Source: Bacteriovoracaceae bacterium (GTDB lineage: Bacteria > Bdellovibrionota > Bacteriovoracia > Bacteriovoracales > Bacteriovoracaceae). From it: a stretch of 8,591 nucleotides of DNA. Each line of letters begins with the position of its first letter. The first letter of the stretch is position 1. The notes below the pieces were generated by a model. That model saw only the letters and a list, made by a program, of their open reading frames with translations. It ran no database searches and was not told the origin of the DNA. The position numbers and the translations under genes are program-made. Location: NCBI GenBank assembly GCA_947448095.1, contig CANFNN010000111.1, forward strand, positions 1 through 8,591. The letters are read 5' to 3'. Shown here in pieces: positions 1-6,324 of this stretch.

Positions 1-3000
1 TATTTGATTCGTTAGGACCAATTACTATTGGGTCAGATCAACGCTGTGATCTTTGGTTGGATGATCCAAGGCTTGAGCCTAAATTACTTGAAATTAAGGT
101 GAGTGGTGGGAATGTTTTTATTAAGGAGATAGGCGCTAGGTCGCAGATTTATCTGGATTCTGTGATCCTCCCTTACCGTCAAGAGGTTTTGTACAATGAA
201 GGGGATTGTATTTCTTTTAACGATACTAGCTATCAAATTCATATAATGAAAACTACTTCAGATGCTTCAGAGCCACCTCCATTCTTTTTAGGAGATTTTA
301 AAGAAAGACTAGACCAAGTGAACGCAAAAATTCACGAAAAAGAGTCTGACTTAAAGCACTTGATTCATAATCATGAAAAAAAGAATACACAGCTTGCTGC
401 TCTTGAAGGAAGGTATCAAAAATATTGTATTGATAAAAGTCGACTGGAAGTTGAGGTTAATAGTCTAGAAAGTCAAAAAGAAATCATTCTTCTTGATCTT
501 CGACGATCTAAAGACCAAAAAGAATATGAAGAAGGAAAAATCATTGAACTTCGTGACTATGTAAAACGATTAGAGAATGAAGAGAGGGCCTTAAAAGAAA
601 CCATCATTGCTCAAAACATGGTTTTAAATAATATTAAAGAGGAAAAATTAAATAAGGACAAGGAAGTTGACCTTCAGCGTGCCCTCCTAGTAAGTCTCCA
701 ATTAGATACGAGCCATTTACAAGAAAAAATGGAAAATCTGAATCTTGAGCAAATTAACCAAGAGCAGGAACTTCAACTTGAAACAACAAAAATACAAGCT
801 ATATTGAACAGTTCTGATGCAGCCGTAAGGGAAAGTCATCGTTTGCAAATTCATATGGTCAACCTGGTTAAGGAAAAAGCCCTGCTTGATCACGATGTAA
901 AAGGCTTACAAAGTGAACTTGAAAAAATGGATGAGGCGAGAAAGTCGATTTTATTAAAACTACAAGACCTAAATAAAAATATTGATCTAAAAGAGGGTGA
1001 TTTCTCAAAAATCCAAGAAAAAATTCAGCACCATGAGGAAAATGAATCGAATTTAAAAATTCTAAATATAGAACTGAGATCCGAATTAATTAAAGCTGAG
1101 GAAAGATTAGGAGTTAAAAAAAATCTACTTAATCAATTAGACTTTCAAGGACAGGATGCTGCTAGAAAACTCACAACAGTCGTTTTTGAGCTTGAGAGAG
1201 CTAGCCAGCGTCTAATAGAGCTAAAAAGTGAAGAAAAGGCCCACGAACTGAAGATGCTCGCTTTGCGGGATGATTTACAACAAGTGATTAAACGAAACGT
1301 TGACGAAAAAAATATTTTCCAGAAAAAGTTTAATGAACAGAAGAGTAAACTTGGACTTGAGCTTCATGAAATGAATAGCGAAATGGAAGTTGCCCGGAAA
1401 ATATTGTCACAACTTGAGTCTGATAAGGGATTGGTACAGGCTGAATTTGATGAGCTAAAGGTTAATTACCGCCTTTTGGCAAAGGAAAGACTTCAGCTTG
1501 AAGGCGAAGTTAATGAGCTATCGACACAAAAAGCATTAACTGAAAATCAGATCCAGACACTCAAGAGTGATACTTCTGCATTTGAACATGAAAAAAATCG
1601 ATCTCAGCGCGAACTGACACAGCTTCAAATAAAAATAATGGATTGTGAGACTCTGATCAAACAAAGGCATGAAGAATCTCGTTTGGAGGTTGAAAACTTT
1701 AAGCGAGAAGAAAGGGCTAAAATGGCCGTGGAGAAATGTGTCTCCCTCTCAGAAATCGAAGCCTTTAAGCTTAAATCATTAAACGCTGTTGAAACTGAAT
1801 TTCGAAAAAAGCAAGATCTCATCCAAATCGAAAAGCTCTCGAGTCAAGAATATGCCGACGCAATCATAAAAGAAGCGAGATTGACGGAAGTCCAAATAAC
1901 CTCAGAAGCCAGTGCTCGACTTAAACAGGCGACCCTTGAGGCCCATGAAAGAGAACTTCAATCTCATCATCGTGTGAAAGAAGCCCAAGATTATTTTAAA
2001 TCAAAAGAAATTGAAGCAGATGCTATTATTAAAAGATCTCAAATGGAATCACACGATCTTTTACAAAAATCTGAACATGAATTACTTGAGGACTTTAGCA
2101 GACGTAAAGAGAAAATGAAAAACTTTCTGTTTATGAAGCAATCTAATGGTCTCGCTCATATTCAATTATCCAAGGAACAGCACCAAGCGCGAATGAAAAA
2201 AGAAGAGGAGAAGGGCCTCCAGTATTTGGAGGATCTTAAGCGTAAGGAATTGAAAAAAGTAGTTGCTCTAAGGGATCTCGAGGTCTCCAAACTTATTCAA
2301 ATGAAAGAAAATGTACTTAATGAATTAAAAGGCGAAAAATCCAAAGTCTTTCATCACCTGAATGAATTGAAAAACTCACAAGAAGCTGAATTGTCAGAAA
2401 AGAGAAAAACGGTTCTTGAAAGTATACATTCTACTAAATTTCATCAAGAAAAAAGTTGGCATGAAGAATTGGCGCGAGAAAAAGATCTTTTTAATCGAAG
2501 TAAGAAAGACCGAATACGAAATGCAACTCAGGCGGTGATGAATGTTTTGATTGCAGAAATCGGTGCTCAGGGAGAAAAAGAGCAGATTCTAAAAGATAAA
2601 ATACAAAGCACTCTTTCCATGGCAATTGATGGTCAAAATGCCCAAGCGATGAAAGAGGTGGATCAAATCCTTGACTTTAATCCAATGAAGCGTAAAAAAA
2701 TAATTCCTGTTCTTAGAGCGTATTCTCTGCGAATAGGTGTCCCTGCTGCCGTCGCCATAATCTTTTTGACCGATGTCGCCTCCATTCGGTCGAGAATTGT
2801 TGCAGCTTCTCAAGACCTGATCAAGCAGCGTACTTCGGCATCAGAAATATATGTTCATCAGCAGAAGAATGAATGGAAACAAAAGCATACTTTTAATCCC
2901 TCTTTGACGGTTGGTTACAAACCCACTTATACGGAAAATGTCCTTTATACGAAAGATTTTGAAAAAGTGATGGAGAATGAAGAATTTCAAAATGACTGGA

Positions 3001-3314
3001 TCTTAAAAGTTCACGACTTTATGGTAAAAGATTTAGAGCTCTCTGAAGACGTCGCAATCAATTATATTTCGGCTGAAGGGGCATTATTAAAAGAACTGTC
3101 ATTGGCCAGAAAGGATCTCCACCCACAATTTCTTGAAGTTGGTATTAAAAAACTCACTGACATTGAAAAAACTCATCTGGGTTGGATCAATGAAAAAATC
3201 TCTGATCCTTTAAAAATGGAGAAGTTCTCACAATTTCGAAAAGATTTTTTTAATAACTTCTATCAAGACAAATTTGTTAATTCCCGAGGAATTGCCAATG
3301 ATACCAAACCTTAA
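1..3314 (+). CDS. FHA-domain, giant coiled-coil protein (5' partial)
   Basis: The reading frame is open to the left edge (codons from base 3), so the true start lies outside the window; the TTG at 57 is an internal Leu codon. Residues below count from the codon at 57. Bases 3-245 encode an FHA-like fold: a PITIGS strand, a C-D-L-W-L-D-D-P segment, then Y-L-D and the G-D-x-I-x-F turn. The usual phosphothreonine-binding residues are replaced. Residues 76-875 contain no proline and are Leu/Glu/Lys/Gln-rich, as in a very long coiled coil. From about residue 590 the pattern becomes Ala-rich, resembling ATP-synthase b-subunit or DivIVA-like helices. Residues about 893-910 are hydrophobic and could be a short membrane segment, although one Asp lies inside. 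A globular tail of about 200 residues follows, with Trp and Tyr and no motif I recognise. By family analogy it may be a scaffold or an intermediate-filament-like protein; this is inference. The stop TAA overlaps the stop of the converging aldehyde dehydrogenase gene. Confidence 0.9.
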   Translation, partial: FDSLGPITIGSDQRCDLWLDDPRLEPKLLEIKVSGGNVFIKEIGARSQIYLDSVILPYRQEVLYNEGDCISFNDTSYQIHIMKTTSDASEPPPFFLGDFKERLDQVNAKIHEKESDLKHLIHNHEKKNTQLAALEGRYQKYCIDKSRLEVEVNSLESQKEIILLDLRRSKDQKEYEEGKIIELRDYVKRLENEERALKETIIAQNMVLNNIKEEKLNKDKEVDLQRALLVSLQLDTSHLQEKMENLNLEQINQEQELQLETTKIQAILNSSDAAVRESHRLQIHMVNLVKEKALLDHDVKGLQSELEKMDEARKSILLKLQDLNKNIDLKEGDFSKIQEKIQHHEENESNLKILNIELRSELIKAEERLGVKKNLLNQLDFQGQDAARKLTTVVFELERASQRLIELKSEEKAHELKMLALRDDLQQVIKRNVDEKNIFQKKFNEQKSKLGLELHEMNSEMEVARKILSQLESDKGLVQAEFDELKVNYRLLAKERLQLEGEVNELSTQKALTENQIQTLKSDTSAFEHEKNRSQRELTQLQIKIMDCETLIKQRHEESRLEVENFKREERAKMAVEKCVSLSEIEAFKLKSLNAVETEFRKKQDLIQIEKLSSQEYADAIIKEARLTEVQITSEASARLKQATLEAHERELQSHHRVKEAQDYFKSKEIEADAIIKRSQMESHDLLQKSEHELLEDFSRRKEKMKNFLFMKQSNGLAHIQLSKEQHQARMKKEEEKGLQYLEDLKRKELKKVVALRDLEVSKLIQMKENVLNELKGEKSKVFHHLNELKNSQEAELSEKRKTVLESIHSTKFHQEKSWHEELAREKDLFNRSKKDRIRNATQAVMNVLIAEIGAQGEKEQILKDKIQSTLSMAIDGQNAQAMKEVDQILDFNPMKRKKIIPVLRAYSLRIGVPAAVAIIFLTDVASIRSRIVAASQDLIKQRTSASEIYVHQQKNEWKQKHTFNPSLTVGYKPTYTENVLYTKDFEKVMENEEFQNDWILKVHDFMVKDLELSEDVAINYISAEGALLKELSLARKDLHPQFLEVGIKKLTDIEKTHLGWINEKISDPLKMEKFSQFRKDFFNNFYQDKFVNSRGIANDTKP

Positions 3315-4678
3315 AAGATGAGGGTCTTTAGGCACGACATTTCTCGAATAGCGTAGGCGACACCCTCTCTGCCTGAGCCTGAGTCTTTAACTCCTCCAAA
3401 CGGGAAATGCTCCATTCTAAGTCCTGGACCATCGTTTACGCAGAGGGCACCGACCTCTAGTTCAGCATAAAGCCTTTTGATGATTCTGAGGTCATTGGTG
3501 AAAATTCCGGCCTGTAGACCAAACCGAGACCGTTTTAAATCTTCTATCACTTGGTCAATTTTCGAAAATTTGATCAGAGGAAGAACTGGTCCAAAAGTTT
3601 CTTCTTTAAGCAGCGTAGATTCTGTATCCACTGATTCGATAAGCGTAGGGTGAATGATATTTCCTTCGCGTTTATTCCCAGCCAAAACCTTTGCTCCCAT
3701 TTTTACTGCTTCATCTAGTCTGTGCATGATTTCATCAGCTGATTTTGTACTCACGACAGGGCCAACGAAAGTTTCCAATTTCATGGGATCACCCAAAATT
3801 AATTTTGCTGTTTCATTTATTAATTTTGTTTTTACTTCATCATAGAGTGAATCATGGATAAAAAGTTTTTTACTCGCGGTACAACGCTGGCCGGCCGTTC
3901 CAAAACGCTGATTAATAGCGGTAGAGATTGCAAGATCGATATCCGCGTCCGGCATAATGATAAGTGGATCATTCCCGCCTAATTCGAATAACAGTTTTTT
4001 TAGTCCTGCTTTTTGTGCGATCGCCTTGGCGGCTATTACTCCTCCCGTAAAACTAATACAGTCGATAGATAAATGACCTGTGATTTCACTCATGACTGGA
4101 ATGTCTGGGTTGACCATCTGGAATGTTTCAGTGGGCATTCCTGCCTCATGGCAGAGCTTGGTCAGCAATTTTCCGGTCAGATAGTTCTGAGGTCCGGGCT
4201 TAAAAAGGATGCAGTTTCCGGCCGCGAAGGCAGGTCCAATTTTGTGAGCGGCTAGATTAATGGGGAAATTAAACGGGGTAATTGCCAAGACAATTCCCAG
4301 TGGAAAATGTTCTACAATACCACGCTTGTCTCTTTTAGGTGCAAAAGCATCAGAATTGAGAACTTCGCCGTTGATACGGATAGCTTCCTGTGAAGACAAA
4401 GTAATAGTCGTTATGGCACGGTCAATTTCGATTAAGCTTTCAGCTAAAGGTTTACCCATTTCTTCAGTTATTTGTTTGGCGAGGATTTCTTTGTCGCGTT
4501 TCATTAATTTTGCCAAATTTTCAAGAATTCCTGCTCTTTGAAAAGGGGCCATCTGGCGTTGAGTTTTTTTTCCCACTTCAAGAAGTTTAATTGCCGCGAT
4601 GGCTTCATTAAGTGACGTATAAGTGACTTCTACAATTGACGCCAAGGAATAGGGATTAATTATTTTGTAAGACGTCAA
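3311..4678 (-). CDS. Aldehyde dehydrogenase family protein, NAD(P)-dependent
   Basis: This 455-residue protein belongs to the aldehyde dehydrogenase superfamily, which oxidises aldehydes to acids with NAD(P)+ in the cytoplasm. Family landmarks appear in order: P-F-N-F-P with the oxyanion Asn137, the cofactor-binding Lys160 (F-K-P), F-T-G-G at 210-213, the general base Glu232 in E-L-G-G-N-D-P, the nucleophile Cys266 in G-Q-R-C, and the ribose-binding E-T-F-G-P from Glu360. The end has the typical P-F-G-G-V-K-D-S-G-x-G segment. The G-G-N-D-P-L-I motif and the R-E-G-V-x-Y-A-I-x-E-M ending recall the lactaldehyde / phosphonoacetaldehyde / non-phosphorylating GAPDH branch, but the substrate cannot be fixed from sequence. 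It is slightly short at the N-terminus compared with the usual ~475 residues. The start is TTG, supported by AAGGAG six bases upstream and by the lack of any in-frame ATG before an upstream TAA. It lies 60 nt after the secreted-protein gene and may share its transcript. Confidence 0.95.
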   Translation of the reverse strand: MTSYKIINPYSLASIVEVTYTSLNEAIAAIKLLEVGKKTQRQMAPFQRAGILENLAKLMKRDKEILAKQITEEMGKPLAESLIEIDRAITTITLSSQEAIRINGEVLNSDAFAPKRDKRGIVEHFPLGIVLAITPFNFPINLAAHKIGPAFAAGNCILFKPGPQNYLTGKLLTKLCHEAGMPTETFQMVNPDIPVMSEITGHLSIDCISFTGGVIAAKAIAQKAGLKKLLFELGGNDPLIIMPDADIDLAISTAINQRFGTAGQRCTASKKLFIHDSLYDEVKTKLINETAKLILGDPMKLETFVGPVVSTKSADEIMHRLDEAVKMGAKVLAGNKREGNIIHPTLIESVDTESTLLKEETFGPVLPLIKFSKIDQVIEDLKRSRFGLQAGIFTNDLRIIKRLYAELEVGALCVNDGPGLRMEHFPFGGVKDSGSGREGVAYAIREMSCLKTLIF

Positions 4679-4684
4679 AGGGAG

Positions 4685-4690
4685 CTCCTT
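4685..4690 (-). promoter_or_regulatory. Ribosome binding site fixing a TTG start
   Basis: On the minus strand this reads AAGGAG, followed by a 6-nt spacer (CTCCCT) and the TTG at 4678-4676. The codons upstream in the same frame contain no ATG or GTG before a TAA, and the first internal ATG is residue 43, inside the conserved fold. TTG is therefore the most credible start of the aldehyde dehydrogenase. The site sits in a short intergenic gap with no clear hairpin-plus-T-tract terminator. Confidence 0.75.
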
Positions 4691-4738
4691 GCTTTGAATG
4701 AAAATCTCTTCAGGTAAATTTTAATGCAATTTTTGGCA

Positions 4739-5689
4739 CTAGAGAAGTTCAATTTGTTCAATAAGCGATTGCGTTTTGACCTGGATTCCTTTCCAGATAA
4801 AGATCTCATGCTGTGAAATGTTATTAGATTTTACTTTCTCTGCGGCAAGAGACTGAATGGAGCTAATACTCAACTTAAAAAGTTCGACTTGGTCCTTTTT
4901 AAAGAAATTACTTAAAGCGATGCCAGAAATTTCGCACTCAAAGGAATCAAGTGCTTTCCATGTATCAAGTTGTTCCGAATTTTTAATCGGGTTTGCCTTA
5001 AGGTATTCATCTATCGGCTCACACTTGAAATAGTTAGCATAAAGTGCACAGGCCTTCTCAGACGAGGGCTTTTTGAATTCCCGTCTACACTTGGCTTCTA
5101 CCCCATACACCTCAAATACACCCGAGGGAGACTGGAGGGAATATTTAGCATTTTTAGAATAACCATTTTTAGAAAAAGAAAGCTCTTCAGTAATATGAAT
5201 AAATCCATGAACTTCATCACCACTTGAATCCCTAATTGCCACGACGTCGCCCGGTTCAATTTCCTCATTAGGTGATCTTTCCCTGCATAAAGGGGATTCC
5301 ATCCAGAATTTCATTTCTGGTCCGGTTGAATAGCGAAGATTAGGGAGAATACCAGAGGTGACAAGGGAAGAGTTCCAGCAATTGGGGCCATCACTCAGGG
5401 AGCAGACTTCCTGTTTTTCTTGCACAATTTGGGGAACAATTTGAGTCACGTTGATCGAGCAGTTTTCACTGCACGAACAAATATTTGGATTTAAATTCTT
5501 TAAGCTTGGATTTTTCCATCTGTGAATGGCATTGGCCTGTTTCATCAGTAGTGCGCAGCTTTTTCCTGTGAGAAAAATCTTTCCACTTTCTTTTTTTACT
5601 CCGACTTCCTGCCCTAGGGCGCAGGAAATTGAAAAGATATAGGCAACGAATAAATGAAATTTAAGCAGCTTGAGAATAGGAGTCTTCAT
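4739..5689 (-). CDS. Secreted Cys-rich protein, putative NlpC/P60-like cysteine hydrolase
   Basis: The 316-residue protein starts with a typical export signal: a Lys-containing n-region (residues 1-10), a hydrophobic core (11-22), then A-L-G|Q-E for signal peptidase I at about residue 26. Cys23 follows S-I-S, a poor lipobox, so lipidation is possible but unlikely. The mature part has eleven cysteines, including C-S-C-S-x-x-C at 71-77, suggesting periplasmic disulfides. G-P-N-C104-W-N-S, then P-G-D at 146-148, then H161-G-F-I-H165-I and S-K-N-G at 173-176 follow the Cys...PGD...His order of NlpC/P60-type papain-like peptidoglycan hydrolases. Cys104 and His161 would be the catalytic pair. This assignment is inference from layout; overall similarity is low. 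The C-terminal ~100 residues are helical and unrecognised. The ATG start has GGTGG six bases upstream and lies 29 nt inside the end of the RDD gene, implying translational coupling. The stop is TAG. Confidence 0.75.
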   Translation of the reverse strand: MKTPILKLLKFHLFVAYIFSISCALGQEVGVKKESGKIFLTGKSCALLMKQANAIHRWKNPSLKNLNPNICSCSENCSINVTQIVPQIVQEKQEVCSLSDGPNCWNSSLVTSGILPNLRYSTGPEMKFWMESPLCRERSPNEEIEPGDVVAIRDSSGDEVHGFIHITEELSFSKNGYSKNAKYSLQSPSGVFEVYGVEAKCRREFKKPSSEKACALYANYFKCEPIDEYLKANPIKNSEQLDTWKALDSFECEISGIALSNFFKKDQVELFKLSISSIQSLAAEKVKSNNISQHEIFIWKGIQVKTQSLIEQIELL

Positions 5690-6278
5690 TTGCTTCCACC
5701 GCTTGAGATTTATTCGCAGTGTGAGTCATCTCTAGCAAGTTCACAGGCGAGTAAAATTTGTCCTGAGTCAGCTCAGTATAAAGGTGGTCCTGCTCTTTAA
5801 AGCCGCCCCAGTTTTTTTTCTGCATCCAGTTGTAGGTAAAAAGAAAAGAAAGGCCTCCAGTCATCATCACTACTGACGAAAACATTGCCCACAAAAGTGA
5901 GGATCTGAAATTCATTTCCTGCATTTTAATTCTACTTTTCATTGCACTCATTCCCCAGCTTTGTCCTTGGTTAAAGAAAAAGCTAAAAAAGAAGTAACTC
6001 ATAAATATCAAGGGTAGAAAATTAACAGTCAGTGTGGTGAATGGGATTTTTTCAAATGCATTTTGCAAGGAACTTGTGACCATGAAAGTGGTAAAGGAGA
6101 TTTTTATAAAGCCTGCAACCATTATGGTGATAGTTGATATACCCATAAAATCAAAAAAGTACGCCGTGACAATTTTCCATGACGGGATTTCACCCTTGTG
6201 TACTGGAGTATGATCCAAAACGGATGATGGGATTTTTTTCTTCACGTTGGTGTAATCAAACAGATCAATCTCAGTCAT
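5661..6278 (-). CDS. RDD-family integral membrane protein
   Basis: The 205-residue product has a soluble N-terminus of about 33 residues, three hydrophobic helices (about 36-60, 83-103, 127-149) and a polar tail of about 55 residues. The first helix carries A39-Y-F-F-D43, matching the A...D part of the RDD signature, though the usual preceding Arg is absent. After helix 2, G-Q-S-W-G-M-S-A-M-K-S-R116-I (105-117) matches the conserved G-Q-T-x-G-K-x-x-x-x-x-R-V segment. RDD proteins are inner-membrane proteins of varied or unknown role, and some have been linked to ion transport, so no function is assigned. The ATG at 6278 has AGAGG five bases upstream. The gene lies 46 nt after mutS and its last 29 nt overlap the next gene, whose product is exported. 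The polar tail and the neighbouring secreted protein could interact across the membrane, but this is conjecture. Confidence 0.82.
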   Translation of the reverse strand: MTEIDLFDYTNVKKKIPSSVLDHTPVHKGEIPSWKIVTAYFFDFMGISTITIMVAGFIKISFTTFMVTSSLQNAFEKIPFTTLTVNFLPLIFMSYFFFSFFFNQGQSWGMSAMKSRIKMQEMNFRSSLLWAMFSSVVMMTGGLSFLFTYNWMQKKNWGGFKEQDHLYTELTQDKFYSPVNLLEMTHTANKSQAVEANEDSYSQAA

Positions 6279-6310
6279 AGGTACCTCTTTAGGACCTATC
6301 GGAACCTATG
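6276..6310 (-). promoter_or_regulatory. Candidate RNA structure masking the RDD gene start
   Basis: In the minus-strand transcript, CATAGGT (6310-6304) is a perfect 7-base complement of ACCTATG (6282-6276), which contains the start codon. A second copy, ATAGGTCCT (6299-6291), can pair with AGG-T-ACCTAT (6286-6277) as 6+3 base pairs with one bulged T and an AAAG loop. That hairpin would bury part of the AGAGG ribosome-binding site and the first two bases of the start codon. The two pairings are mutually exclusive. Function is inferred from complementarity only. Confidence 0.4.
6290..6309 (-). repeat. 10-nt imperfect tandem repeat in the mutS-RDD gap
   Basis: On the plus strand TAGGACCTAT (6290-6299) is followed directly by CGGAACCTAT (6300-6309), matching at 7 of 10 positions and sharing ACCTAT exactly. 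On the transcript this gives two ATAGGT copies, each complementary to the RDD start region. A third related copy, GACCTAAA, follows at 6310-6317. Confidence 0.6.
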
Positions 6311-6324
6311 ACCTAAATGTTGAA

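Noticed and set aside
57..59. TTG at 57 as the start of the coiled-coil gene.
   Set aside because: The same frame is open back to base 3 and encodes the first strand of the FHA fold (I-T-I-G-S), so the start is further upstream, outside the window.
3279..3293. Perfect inverted repeat AATTCC-CGA-GGAATT, 18 nt beyond the aldehyde dehydrogenase stop, as its terminator.
   Set aside because: No T tract follows on the minus strand and it lies inside the opposite coding sequence. It could still stall polymerase but is not a standard intrinsic terminator.
3314..3329. AAAGA-TGAGGG-TCTTT hairpin just after the coiled-coil gene as a terminator.
   Set aside because: Only five AT-rich base pairs and no following T run; too weak to call.
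4260..4541. 93-residue plus-strand open frame opposite the aldehyde dehydrogenase.
   Set aside because: It lies wholly antisense to a clear conserved gene and its product shows no recognisable motif; treated as a shadow frame, like the other short frames within mutS and the coiled-coil gene.
4679..4738. Promoter or terminator between the secreted-protein and aldehyde dehydrogenase genes.
   Set aside because: A TTGCAT element exists on the minus strand but the hexamer 17 nt on (GATTTT) is a poor -10. The AGTGC/GCATT stem is short with a wobble. Neither supports a call.
5617..5625. Lipoprotein signal (Cys23) in the secreted Cys-rich protein.
   Set aside because: The residue three before Cys23 is Ser rather than Leu/Val/Ile, and a good signal peptidase I site (A-L-G|Q) follows.
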